DNA of 64,000 nt, from contig NZ_AP031500.1 in the NCBI RefSeq assembly GCF_042847215.1, positions 2,294,001 through 2,358,000 of the forward strand, in the 5' to 3' direction. Of this stretch, positions 1-8,981 are shown in pieces. Under the pieces are notes generated by a model. It was not told the DNA's origin and did not search any database. It saw only the letters and a list, made by a program, of their open reading frames with translations. Origin of the DNA: Gilvimarinus japonicus (lineage in GTDB: Bacteria > Pseudomonadota > Gammaproteobacteria > Pseudomonadales > Cellvibrionaceae). The translations under genes were made by a program, and so were the position numbers. Every line of letters starts with the position of its first letter. Within the stretch, counting starts at the first letter, position 1.

Positions 1-1793
1 CCGTCACTGAACGAGAACTCGCCACCCTGGCAATCACCATCGTTTTCACGCTTGGGGCGTTTATACGCATGGGAATGTACCGCGCAATACTGCGCTACAT
101 GACGCCTCAAGCTCTTAATACGGTGTTTTTAGGCAGCTGTTTCTCGGCACTGATTCTAGCGGTAGGCAGTTTTTTTACTCACTCTTTTATCCCCCGCTCC
201 GTTCCCTTTATTTACCTCACGATCGCTCTGTTACTGCTCGGCGGACCCCGCCTTCTGGTTCACCACTTGGTTATGATCCTAAATGGCTCTCATCAAGGCA
301 AGCGCGAGCCGGTGATTGTCTACGGTGCTGGCTACACGGGTCACCAGCTGCGCCTAGCGCTAAAAGCTACCAACTACAAAGTGGTGGCCTTTGTCGATGA
401 CGACCTCGCAAGGCAGGGTTCAGTATTTGCCAACCTTAAAGTACAAAGCCCCGTGCAGTTACCCCACATTATTCGCAAACATAGCGCTACCAGAGTCCTT
501 CTGGCGCTAGGCAATACACCCCATTCGCGCCGCGCCCAGATCATCAAAGGCTTAGAACCCCTAGGCGTGTCAGTGCAAACAGCACCCGCCATCCCGGACT
601 TAATCAGTGGTCGCGCCCGCATTGAACATATACGCGATGTCGACATTGAAGACCTCCTTGGCCGGGACCCCGTCAAAGCCAACAACGACTTACTGAGCGC
701 CTGTATAACCGATAAAGTGGTGATGGTGACTGGCGCCGGCGGCTCCATCGGCGGGGAACTTTGCCGCCAAATCATCTTGCAGTCACCCAAACGTATCGTG
801 CTGTTCGAGCTAAACGAATTCAGTCTCTATCAACTCGAGTCAGAGCTTGGTCAAATACTGCAGGCCAAAAAGCTAGACGTCGAGATCATTCCTCTACTCG
901 GCTCCGTCCAGCGCGAGCACCGGGTTGAAACCGTTATGCGCACATTTGGTGTGCAGACGGTATATCACGCAGCCGCGTACAAACACGTGCCACTGGTCGA
1001 GCACAATATCGTCGAAGGCGTTCGCAATAACGTTTATGGCACTTGGTACACTGCCGAGGCGGCGATACGCGCTGGCGTCGAATCGTTTGTTTTAATCTCT
1101 ACCGACAAAGCCGTTCGCCCCACCAACGTCATGGGCGCCTCTAAACGCATGGCAGAGCTTGTCCTACAGGGCTTATCTCAACGCCAAAGCAACACCCGCT
1201 TTAGTATGGTTCGGTTTGGCAATGTGCTGGGCTCATCAGGGTCGGTGGTGCCCCTGTTCCGCCAACAAATCAAAATGGGCGGTCCAGTCACCGTTACCCA
1301 CCCCGAGATTATTCGCTACTTTATGACCATACCAGAAGCCGCTGAACTCGTGATTCAGGCCGGGGCAATGGGAACTGGCGGAGATGTCTTAGTACTCGAT
1401 ATGGGCGAGCCGGTAAGAATTGTCGATCTCGCAAGACGCATGATCCACCTGTCAGGCCTGACCATAAAAACCACAGGGCTGCCCGATGGCGACATAGAGA
1501 TCACTTATACAGGGTTGCGCCCTGGCGAAAAACTCTACGAAGAGCTGCTAGTGGGCGACAATGTCACCGGCACCGCGCACGACCGAATTATGCGCGCTGA
1601 AGAGTTTTGTTTAAGCTGGGTCGACACAGAAGTTTTACTGTGGGAGCTAGACCGTGCTTGTCACGACTACGCCTGTGACCGAGTGCGCGAATTGCTGATG
1701 CGCGCACCCACGGGTTATGCGACCGAAGAGGCACTGGGTGATGCCGTGTGGTTGCACAAAACCAATACCGCCCAATTGCGGGTTATTAAATAG
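1..1793 (+). CDS. wbpM: WbpM/FlaA1-type nucleotide-sugar 4,6-dehydratase, 5' end cut by window
   Basis: Membrane-anchored dehydratase of the WbpM/CapD family, which converts UDP-GlcNAc to its 4-keto-6-deoxy form for O-antigen or capsule sugars. The reading frame is open to base 3 of the window with no start codon before hydrophobic sequence, so the N-terminus (probably the first membrane segments of the usual four) lies to the left. At least two further hydrophobic segments follow, then a first Rossmann-like domain and a short-chain dehydrogenase domain with TGAGGSIGGE near 735. The catalytic tyrosine position of classical SDR enzymes is Met (codon 1131-1133) followed three residues later by Lys (1143-1145), the SMK-type triad known for WbpM. 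It converges on the wbpL-like gene 84 bp away. Family is secure; the exact sugar is inferred. Confidence 0.93.
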   Translation, partial: VTERELATLAITIVFTLGAFIRMGMYRAILRYMTPQALNTVFLGSCFSALILAVGSFFTHSFIPRSVPFIYLTIALLLLGGPRLLVHHLVMILNGSHQGKREPVIVYGAGYTGHQLRLALKATNYKVVAFVDDDLARQGSVFANLKVQSPVQLPHIIRKHSATRVLLALGNTPHSRRAQIIKGLEPLGVSVQTAPAIPDLISGRARIEHIRDVDIEDLLGRDPVKANNDLLSACITDKVVMVTGAGGSIGGELCRQIILQSPKRIVLFELNEFSLYQLESELGQILQAKKLDVEIIPLLGSVQREHRVETVMRTFGVQTVYHAAAYKHVPLVEHNIVEGVRNNVYGTWYTAEAAIRAGVESFVLISTDKAVRPTNVMGASKRMAELVLQGLSQRQSNTRFSMVRFGNVLGSSGSVVPLFRQQIKMGGPVTVTHPEIIRYFMTIPEAAELVIQAGAMGTGGDVLVLDMGEPVRIVDLARRMIHLSGLTIKTTGLPDGDIEITYTGLRPGEKLYEELLVGDNVTGTAHDRIMRAEEFCLSWVDTEVLLWELDRACHDYACDRVRELLMRAPTGYATEEALGDAVWLHKTNTAQLRVIK

Positions 1794-1877
1794 CGACTTG
1801 CTTGGGCCTACTTATTGAACCTACTTTGCGCCACACCCACACCACTCGCCAGCGCTAAACGAATCACACCATAAAGA

Positions 1878-2915
1878 CTACGCCCGCTCGGCGCGCCCCG
1901 CATGAAAGACAGCGGCCAACAGCACTAACGGGGCGTAGCCAATCAACAAAACGACCCAGCCAGACAGCAGCCCCGTCGCCGCCACCCAGGCCATTGGCAG
2001 CAACCACAATAGATTTATCGCCATTAACGCGAGCGTCACTAAAGCGTGCGAATGATAGCGACGGGCGGCGTACTGATAAGCGTGAGTGCGATGAGCTTTG
2101 TACAACGCCTCCCCACGACAAAGACGATGGAGCAAGGTTAAAGTGGCGTCGACAATAAACACACCCGACAACAACAACCCGGCCCAAAAAAGGTTTTTCT
2201 CGATCCCGCTCAACACAAATAAAAAACCCATGATCAGCGTGCCGAGAAACCCGCTTCCGACATCCCCCATAAAGATCCGCGCGCGGGGAAAATTCCACAA
2301 TGCAAAACCCGCCACACTTGCCAACACACACAGCGCCGAGCTAACCAGTTGCGGCGCCCCAAACCAATAAGCTAGCCAAGCGTAGCCGCCAAACACAAAC
2401 ATTGCTTCGAATGCCGCGATACCATCAATGCCATCCATAAAATTAAAGAGATTAATATACCAAGCGACAACAAGCGTCAGCACAATAAAACCAAACGTGC
2501 CAGAGCCTATATCCAGATTCAAGAATGTAATTTGGAAACGAGGCAGAAGCGCGACCAAAATAACTCCAGCCAACAAATGCACAAACAGCCGCACCCCGGA
2601 GAGAACATGGCCGTGATCGTCCCAAAAGCCCACAGCAGCAACCAGGGCGGCCACCACATAGACAACAACAAGATTACTGGCGCCAGACAAATCACTCACA
2701 CCAACATCAGACAGCCAATGCAACAAGATCCAACCCAACGCAACAATCGCAACGGCTAAGCCGCCGCCCCGAGGCGTTGGCACACTATGGGATGAGCGAG
2801 CGCCCGGCGCGTCCAACAGGCCACGCCGAAGCGCATAGAAACGAATAAGGCCCGTTAGTAGCGCCGTTAAAATAAAGCTCGCCAGTAAACCAGCAACCAC
2901 CTCTGTTAGACTCAC
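1878..2915 (-). CDS. wbpL: WbpL/WecA-type polyprenyl-phosphate sugar-1-phosphate transferase
   Basis: Integral membrane enzyme of the MraY/WecA/WbpL family that starts a lipid-linked glycan by moving a sugar-1-phosphate from a UDP-sugar to undecaprenyl phosphate. The 345-residue protein has about ten hydrophobic segments. It shows the family signatures NFMDGIDGIA and MGDVGSGFLG (aspartate-rich, Mg and nucleotide binding) and a late HRTHAYQYAARR loop. Its start overlaps the stop of the upstream epimerase gene by 4 bp, so the two are probably translationally coupled. In Pseudomonas O-antigen loci WbpL sits beside WbpK and WbpM, and the same set is present here. Sugar preference cannot be read from the sequence. 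Confidence 0.9.
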   Translation of the reverse strand: MSLTEVVAGLLASFILTALLTGLIRFYALRRGLLDAPGARSSHSVPTPRGGGLAVAIVALGWILLHWLSDVGVSDLSGASNLVVVYVVAALVAAVGFWDDHGHVLSGVRLFVHLLAGVILVALLPRFQITFLNLDIGSGTFGFIVLTLVVAWYINLFNFMDGIDGIAAFEAMFVFGGYAWLAYWFGAPQLVSSALCVLASVAGFALWNFPRARIFMGDVGSGFLGTLIMGFLFVLSGIEKNLFWAGLLLSGVFIVDATLTLLHRLCRGEALYKAHRTHAYQYAARRYHSHALVTLALMAINLLWLLPMAWVAATGLLSGWVVLLIGYAPLVLLAAVFHAGRAERA

Positions 2916-3889
2916 GCTTGGCGCCTCGGTTTTTTGTCCCCATCATTAGCCCAACGGTAAGCTTGGGCGGTATTGGAGAGGCCTTCTTTAAGAGGCTTGA
3001 TTGGCAGCCACCCCAACAGATTGCGCGCCTTGCTTATGTCGATCTGTAATGATCCACACAGTTTTGTCGCCAATGCGCCCTTCCCCACCATTTGTGCCGC
3101 CAACACCAGCAAGCGCTGAGGGCAAGGGAATAATAACGAGCGGCTGCCAAGCCCATCGGCAAGAGTATTCAGCAGCTCGGGTGTACTAAGATCCTCCCCG
3201 TCAGCCAACAGGAACAATTGATTGGCTGCTGCTGGATGGCGAACCGCAAGCTCAATAAAACTCACAAGATTATCAACGCCAAGTAACGACCTCTTATTGC
3301 GTACAGAACCTAATGGCAACGGAATATGCGAATCAATCCACCGCAACATAGCGTGAAAGTTGGCTTTGACTCCAGGGCCGTACACCAATGGAAGCCGAAG
3401 GATGACAATCTCCATCGCCGAGCTGGCAGCAATTTCCCATAGTGCCTGCTCGGCGTGGTATTTAGAGCAGGCATAAGCACCACTCGGTGCAGGACGATCG
3501 GTTTCCTTAAAAGGAGCGGTATTGGTAACACCATTAACGCCGATAGAGCTGATAAAAATAAACCGCCGCACCCCAGCCAGTGAGGCGGCAAGGGCAAAGG
3601 CTCGGGTCATCTCGATATTGATCTGGTTGTATAAGTGCTTAGGGTCGGTCTCTCTCTCTTGCAACACATGTGCGCGGGCCGCAGCGTGAACAACAGTATC
3701 CACTGCGTGTAGGCGTTCGCCCCACTGCTCCACACTTAAGTCTTCTGACACAAGAATTTCATCGTCATTAACAGGCTGGCGCACGCCGGCAACAACCTGG
3801 TAACCGCCCTCGCGCAGCAGCCCGGCGCGTAGGTGCCCGCCAATAAATCCATTAGCACCGGTAATTAGCACCTTGCGCTCAAGGCTCAT
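2912..3889 (-). CDS. NAD-dependent nucleotide-sugar epimerase/dehydratase (WbpK-like)
   Basis: Extended short-chain dehydrogenase/reductase of 325 residues, similar in context and length to WbpK, which in Pseudomonas reduces the 4-keto sugar made by WbpM. The N-terminal dinucleotide-binding loop ITGANGFIGG, the SSIGVNG strand and the YACSK catalytic motif are all intact. The gene overlaps manC upstream by 11 bp and wbpL downstream by 4 bp, which indicates one transcript manC-epimerase-wbpL. A UDP-glucose 4-epimerase-like role is the main alternative. The name WbpK is inferred from the neighbours, so no symbol is given. Confidence 0.85.
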   Translation of the reverse strand: MSLERKVLITGANGFIGGHLRAGLLREGGYQVVAGVRQPVNDDEILVSEDLSVEQWGERLHAVDTVVHAAARAHVLQERETDPKHLYNQINIEMTRAFALAASLAGVRRFIFISSIGVNGVTNTAPFKETDRPAPSGAYACSKYHAEQALWEIAASSAMEIVILRLPLVYGPGVKANFHAMLRWIDSHIPLPLGSVRNKRSLLGVDNLVSFIELAVRHPAAANQLFLLADGEDLSTPELLNTLADGLGSRSLLFPCPQRLLVLAAQMVGKGALATKLCGSLQIDISKARNLLGWLPIKPLKEGLSNTAQAYRWANDGDKKPRRQA

Positions 3890-5303
3890 CTAAGCCACCA
3901 ACCGCTTCTTGATAATAATCGGTAAAGCGCACCACATCATTTTCATCGATACGATCCCCCGTTTGCACCTCGATTAAATCCAGTGTGCTATTACCCGGAT
4001 TGTGCAGCGTATGCACATCACCCACATTAATGTGGATAGATTCGTTGGCGTGTAGGAGCTGCTCACGCTCGCCAATACGAACCTCTGCAATACCGTGCAA
4101 AATCACCCAATGTTCGGCGCGGTGCCGATGCACCTGTAAGGCAAACTTGGCGCCCGGGTTCACCTTGACGTGCTTTACTTGGTAGTGCTCTCCTAGAGTC
4201 ACGGTTTCGTAGCTACCCCAGGGGCGATACACCTTTTGATGATGACGAGTTTCAGCTCTCCCGCGCTCTTTTAAGCGTGCGACGATCGTTTTTACCGCTT
4301 GGGAGTTTTCTCGAGACATAACCAGTAGAGCGTCATGGGTATCGATAATAGCAAGATTGCTAACCCCAACCGCCGTCACCAATCGCGAGTTAGACCTTAT
4401 TAAGGAATCTTGCACATCCTCAACCAACACATCGCCAACAACAACATTGCCATCGGCATCTTTATCGAGATGGTCGTAAACAGATTGCCAGCTGCCAATA
4501 TCACTCCAATCCCCATGGTAAGGCACTACCGTGCCTCGATGGGTAAGCTCCATAATTCCATTGTCAATGGATATGGCCGGTGATTGGGAGAATGCGTCTT
4601 CACCGACTCGCACAAAATCCAAGTCGGTGTAACGCTCGGCCATAGCTTGCTCCACCGCCTGGTAAACAGCCGGCTGAAAACGCTGCAACTCGGATAGATA
4701 AGCTTCTGGCGTAAACATAAACATGCCGCTATTCCAGTAGCAGTTACCCGCCTTCACGTAGCCGGTTGCCGTTTCGAGTGCAGGTTTTTCATGGAAGGCT
4801 TTAATCGGAGAAACTTGGCCAAAGTGGTGCGCCTCAATGTAGCCATACCCAGTCTCGGGATAACTAGGCGCAATGCCAAAAGTGACCAACTCATTGGCTG
4901 CGGCCCGCGCATGGGCCGTGGCGACCACCTCGGAAAATCGCTCAGCTTGGGCAATTAAGTGATCGGCAGGCAGTACCAACAAACTCGCATCGGGATTCTC
5001 CCGGCGAACCTCAAAGGCCGCCAAGGCAATCGCTGCGGCCGTATTGCGGGCGGCAGGCTCCAGCATGATAGTGCCGCAAATGCCGAGCTCAAGCATTTGC
5101 TGAGCAATAAGAAAGCGATGATCGTTGTTACAGACCACAACGGGTGAGGCATCAATACCGCATAGCCTAACACGCTCCAGGGTTTGCTGAATCAGCGTCT
5201 GATTGGGATCAGTTAAATTAATGCACTGTTTGGGGTATAGCTCGCGCGACAGTGGCCACAGGCGATTACCCGAGCCACCCGCAAGCAAAACCGGTATGAT
5301 CAT
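3879..5303 (-). CDS. manC: Mannose-1-phosphate guanylyltransferase / mannose-6-phosphate isomerase
   Basis: Bifunctional type II enzyme (ManC/AlgA/WbpW family) supplying GDP-mannose for surface polysaccharide. The N-terminal nucleotidyltransferase half opens with LLAGGSGNRLWPLSR and contains the distal PKQ lysine motif. The C-terminal cupin half carries the metal-binding set VHRHRAEHW of the isomerase. At 474 residues it has the normal length. The start follows a weak AGAGA ribosome site. It works with the manB product encoded 8 kb away on the far side of rpsA. It follows ugd by a 92-bp gap, and it overlaps the epimerase gene by 11 bp. Confidence 0.95.
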   Translation of the reverse strand: MIIPVLLAGGSGNRLWPLSRELYPKQCINLTDPNQTLIQQTLERVRLCGIDASPVVVCNNDHRFLIAQQMLELGICGTIMLEPAARNTAAAIALAAFEVRRENPDASLLVLPADHLIAQAERFSEVVATAHARAAANELVTFGIAPSYPETGYGYIEAHHFGQVSPIKAFHEKPALETATGYVKAGNCYWNSGMFMFTPEAYLSELQRFQPAVYQAVEQAMAERYTDLDFVRVGEDAFSQSPAISIDNGIMELTHRGTVVPYHGDWSDIGSWQSVYDHLDKDADGNVVVGDVLVEDVQDSLIRSNSRLVTAVGVSNLAIIDTHDALLVMSRENSQAVKTIVARLKERGRAETRHHQKVYRPWGSYETVTLGEHYQVKHVKVNPGAKFALQVHRHRAEHWVILHGIAEVRIGEREQLLHANESIHINVGDVHTLHNPGNSTLDLIEVQTGDRIDENDVVRFTDYYQEAVGGLDEP

Positions 5304-5395
5304 AACGTATCTCTAATAGCATAAATGGCAATGACCCATTTTGGGCCGCCGGCGCCTATTTTGGCATATAGGCGGCTATTAGAAAACGCGCCCCG

Positions 5396-6781
5396 CTAGA
5401 TTGCGGCCATTTGCCCTCTGGATACGAGACCTAGTACCGGCTGGCGTACCGGACTGGCATGTGCTCGCCCAACACTATAGTAATCAAACCCCAATCCGGC
5501 CAATTTCACAGGATCGTACAGGTTGCGACCATCAATAATTACAGGTTCTGTAAGCGCCTCCTGTAAGACGTCAAAATCGGGAGCGCGAAATGCCTGCCAC
5601 TCGGTGGCTATTACCAGAGCGTCTGCACCGTTTAAAGCCGACTCTTTTGTGCCACATAACTGTAAATCATCGCGCGCGCCGTAAATACGCTGCGCCTCGT
5701 TCATCGCTTCAGGGTCGTAAGCTTGCACGCGGGCGCCAGCTTGCCACAACGCCTCCATTAATACTTTGGCGGGCGCCTCTCGCATATCATCCGTATTAGG
5801 TTTAAATGCCAATCCCCATAACGCAAAAGTTTTACCTTTTAAATCCCCGTTAAAGTGATTAGAAATTTTGCTGAAAAGCGTATTTTTTTGGCAATTATTG
5901 CGATGCTCAACAGCTTTTAATACGTCCGCATCAAAACCCACCGATTTGGCCGTACTGATTAACGCCCGTACATCTTTTGGAAAACAAGAGCCTCCATAGC
6001 CAACACCCGGGTAAATAAAATGATAGCCAATACGCGGGTCGCTACCAATTCCTAAGCGCACCGCCTCGACGTCGGCCCCGAGTTTTTCTGCCAGGTTGGC
6101 AATCTCGTTCATAAAACTGATTTTTGTCGCCAACATGCAGTTGGCTGCATATTTGGTCAGCTCGGCGCTACGTACATCCATGACAATAATTTTTTCGTGA
6201 TTACGATTAAATGGGGCGTATAGCTCGCGCATTGTTGCTTCCGCAGCGGCATCATCGGTACCAATGATGATCCGGTCAGGCTTCATGCAATCGGTCAGCG
6301 CAGAACCTTCTTTTAAAAACTCGGGATTGGAAATAACGGTTGCCGCAAAGCGCTCGCCGCGAGATTTGAGTTCCGCATCAATACACTGGGCGACCCTATC
6401 GGCCGTACCCACGGGAACCGTGGATTTATTAACCACCAGTGCCGGCCTGTCCAGCAGTGCCCCAATGGTACTGGCAACGCTTAATACATGACGAGTATCG
6501 GCGGCACCAGATTCGTCAGGGGGTGTACCCACCGCAATAAACTGAACCTCCCCGTGAGCCACACCTACAGAAGGCTCATCACTAAAAACCAAGCGACCAC
6601 TACGATGATTATCACGTACGACATTTTCTAGCCCCGGTTCGTAGATGGGGATATAACCATCATTCAGGCGTGTCACTTTCGTTTTATCGATATCGACACA
6701 GACCACGTGATGCCCCACCTCAGCAAGTGCTGCAGCCTGTACCAGCCCGACATACCCTACCCCAAAGACCGTTACTTTCAT
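5396..6781 (-). CDS. ugd: UDP-glucose 6-dehydrogenase
   Basis: Oxidises UDP-glucose (from GalU) to UDP-glucuronate with NAD. The N-terminal Rossmann motif FGVGYVGL and the catalytic cysteine in GVGYGGSCFPKD are present, followed by the C-terminal UDP-binding domain. I place the start at the ATG at 6781 because it has a GGAG site six bases upstream; an in-frame start 18 bp earlier has none. This gives 461 residues. The gene is preceded by a 144-bp gap after lapB that probably holds the promoter of the ugd-manC-epimerase-wbpL block. Confidence 0.95.
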   Translation of the reverse strand: MKVTVFGVGYVGLVQAAALAEVGHHVVCVDIDKTKVTRLNDGYIPIYEPGLENVVRDNHRSGRLVFSDEPSVGVAHGEVQFIAVGTPPDESGAADTRHVLSVASTIGALLDRPALVVNKSTVPVGTADRVAQCIDAELKSRGERFAATVISNPEFLKEGSALTDCMKPDRIIIGTDDAAAEATMRELYAPFNRNHEKIIVMDVRSAELTKYAANCMLATKISFMNEIANLAEKLGADVEAVRLGIGSDPRIGYHFIYPGVGYGGSCFPKDVRALISTAKSVGFDADVLKAVEHRNNCQKNTLFSKISNHFNGDLKGKTFALWGLAFKPNTDDMREAPAKVLMEALWQAGARVQAYDPEAMNEAQRIYGARDDLQLCGTKESALNGADALVIATEWQAFRAPDFDVLQEALTEPVIIDGRNLYDPVKLAGLGFDYYSVGRAHASPVRQPVLGLVSRGQMAAI

Positions 6782-6925
6782 CGCCAACTCCACTGTCATT
6801 TACAAGACTAGACCACCGCCCAGTAGCGACTCCCAATAGTGAAGCCCTACCGCGCGCGCTAGGCACAGTAAATCAGTGGTTTTTTACAGTTGTGTGAATT
6901 TCAAACAATAGAGGTGTGTATCAGT

Positions 6926-8113
6926 TTACTCGCCGGCAACGCCCCGAATAGGTCGCACGCTGCCCCAAGACTTACAGCCCGGGCACAACCAGTGCAAACT
7001 ATTGCCCGTAAAGCCGCATTTGTTACAACAGTAACTGGGCTTTTCAGCAATAACCTGGTCGACAAGTTGTTTTAAAAGCTCTAGGTTTTCTTTTGCTTTG
7101 CCATCCGAATGAGGCAAATGCAGCTCGACCAGACGATTGAGGGTGCGAATACTTGGTGTGCGTTTTAGCTGCTCCGCAATAAAATCCGCCGCAACATAAT
7201 CGTTCTGACTCCAGCGCAGTCGGTCAGCGATGGTAATAATCAGTGAGTTACTGGGGTGCTCTTCAAGCAACTGCTGTAAATAACGATCAAGGGCTTGGGT
7301 TTCGCCCAACCGTTCGTAACTCTCAGTCAAAATACCCAACACCTCAACCAAATATTCCGCATCTTGGCTCGGAATCCTATGCAAATGCTTAAGGGCTTCA
7401 CGGTATCGACCAAGAGAAAACTCTAACCGAGCAAACAAAATACTCGCACGAGCCGAGCCGGAATCAAATTTTAGCGCTTCCTGCAAGTGGACTCGCGCTT
7501 TTGACGTGTTGCGCACCTCCATATCTTGCAAGGCTTGCTCGCAGGCAAAGTGAGCCTGCATTTGCGCTAGATTCTGACCGGCATCCAAGCCTTTGTAGCG
7601 GCGGTCGAGCTGGCTCGCCATAGCAATTGCGTTGTCCCACTCGTTTTCGTCCTGATATATCTCTATCAGGTGCTCAAGCGCCTGCATTTTATAGGCTGAG
7701 GATAATTTAACCAGCTCTAACAGCAGCGCCTCAGCGCGATCCAACAGACCTGATTTTATATAATCCCGCGCCAGCTCTAGTTGAGATTCATGCTGCTGAC
7801 GCACATTCAGCCCGGGACGAGCTAAGAGATTTTGGTGGATTTTTATAGCTTTAGTCACTTCACCCCGGCGGCGCAACATATTACCTAGCGCCAGGTGGGT
7901 TTCAAGCGTATCGCTATTGACCGCTAACGAGCCAATAAAGGCATCGATAGCACCGTCGGGTTGCTCATTAAAAAGATAACTTAACCCTTTGTAGTAATTG
8001 AGCGCATAATCCTTAGGGTAGTCGGATGACTTTCCACGGGTACGCCAACGACCAGCCGCAAAACCAATGGCAACAGCCAATAGCAATAGGCCATACATCA
8101 ATAAGTCGGCCAT
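6926..8113 (-). CDS. lapB: LapB (YciM) lipopolysaccharide assembly TPR protein
   Basis: Membrane-anchored regulator that in E. coli links LPS export to FtsH-driven turnover of LpxC. The 395-residue product starts with one transmembrane segment (about residues 4-20), continues as an array of TPR repeats, and ends in a rubredoxin-like knuckle with two Cys-X2-Cys pairs (CCNKCGF and CPGCKSW). All of these are hallmarks of LapB. It starts four bases after the lapA stop, in the conserved ihfB-lapA-lapB order. The metal-binding cysteines are complete. Confidence 0.95.
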   Translation of the reverse strand: MADLLMYGLLLLAVAIGFAAGRWRTRGKSSDYPKDYALNYYKGLSYLFNEQPDGAIDAFIGSLAVNSDTLETHLALGNMLRRRGEVTKAIKIHQNLLARPGLNVRQQHESQLELARDYIKSGLLDRAEALLLELVKLSSAYKMQALEHLIEIYQDENEWDNAIAMASQLDRRYKGLDAGQNLAQMQAHFACEQALQDMEVRNTSKARVHLQEALKFDSGSARASILFARLEFSLGRYREALKHLHRIPSQDAEYLVEVLGILTESYERLGETQALDRYLQQLLEEHPSNSLIITIADRLRWSQNDYVAADFIAEQLKRTPSIRTLNRLVELHLPHSDGKAKENLELLKQLVDQVIAEKPSYCCNKCGFTGNSLHWLCPGCKSWGSVRPIRGVAGE

Positions 8114-8117
8114 TTAT

Positions 8118-8417
8118 TTAATTCCGCAGACTTTGACTTCTCAACGCATGAATTTCCTGCTCAAGCTTTTCGTTGCGCCTGCGCGCAGCAGCAAGTGAGC
8201 GTCGGGTAGCCATTGATGGGATTAGATTCAGAGCAAAGCCTATTAGCAGGCCAACCAAGGTGAATATCAACAGCCAAATACCTAACCTGAGGGCTGGTAA
8301 AACATTTCCCAGCAGCGTTACTGTCACTTCAGAGGCATTCTCAGAGTTAAAGACAAACCCCAATATAAGCGCAGCCAACAAAACCAGCACGTAGATCCAT
8401 CTGCCAATGCGCCTCAT
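8118..8417 (-). CDS. lapA: LapA (YciS), DUF1049 membrane protein
   Basis: Small inner-membrane protein of 99 residues with two transmembrane segments (about 6-23 and 43-65) and a charged C-terminal helix likely to form a coiled coil. It belongs to the DUF1049/LapA family that partners LapB in LPS assembly control. An AGAGAGG site lies five bases before the ATG. It is located between ihfB and lapB, as in most gammaproteobacteria. Confidence 0.92.
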   Translation of the reverse strand: MRRIGRWIYVLVLLAALILGFVFNSENASEVTVTLLGNVLPALRLGIWLLIFTLVGLLIGFALNLIPSMATRRSLAAARRRNEKLEQEIHALRSQSLRN

Positions 8418-8462
8418 AAAAACCTCTCTGGGCGTGTGAAGTTACAAAAAGGGGTACGTAAA

Positions 8463-8753
8463 TTAGGGTTGAATACTTTCATTAACGCGATCGCGCATCT
8501 CTTTACCCGGTTTAAAGTGTGGTACAAACTTTCCTTCAAGCTCTACCGCATCGCCGGTTTTAGGGTTTCGCCCCATACGCGGTGCGCGATAATGCAGTGA
8601 AAAGCTGCCAAAGCCACGAATCTCTATCCGCTCGCCGTCCGCCAGCATTTCCGACATATAGTCCAAAAGCAACTTTACCGCGAGTTCGACATCCCGAACC
8701 GGTAAATGATCTTGCTTTTCAGCGATATATTCAATCAATTCAGATTTAGTCAT
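8463..8753 (-). CDS. ihfB: Integration host factor beta subunit
   Basis: DNA-bending histone-like protein, beta partner of IhfA. The 96-residue sequence has the full HU/IHF fold with GFGSFSLHYRAPRMGRNPKTG, the beta-arm that wraps the minor groove, and the intercalating proline in GRNPKTG. It lies 228 bp downstream of rpsA behind a strong terminator, so it probably has its own promoter in 8754-8934. Identity is not in doubt. Confidence 0.97.
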   Translation of the reverse strand: MTKSELIEYIAEKQDHLPVRDVELAVKLLLDYMSEMLADGERIEIRGFGSFSLHYRAPRMGRNPKTGDAVELEGKFVPHFKPGKEMRDRVNESIQP

Positions 8754-8934
8754 AGCCTGCTCTCGTGTACGTTGTTGTTCAGGCGTGATCGCTCGGCGCG
8801 ACCAGAACTTAGCTTATAACGACATCAGAGCGGACGCAATACTTGATGGACGGATTATGAACAGAAGGTAAGTTATTGATCTTTATCTATTATCCGGAAT
8901 AAACAACTGTACTTAAACACCAAATAACAGGCAT

Positions 8935-8965
8935 AAAAAAGGCCGACACAAGGTCGGCCTTTTTT
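8935..8965. terminator. Bidirectional intrinsic terminator after rpsA
   Basis: Perfect inverted repeat GGCCGAC/GTCGGCC with a five-base loop, flanked by six A residues on one side and six T on the other. Located 17 bp past the rpsA stop on the minus strand, it should end rpsA transcription before the ihfB promoter. Confidence 0.9.
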
Positions 8966-8981
8966 ATCACAACAAATAGAC

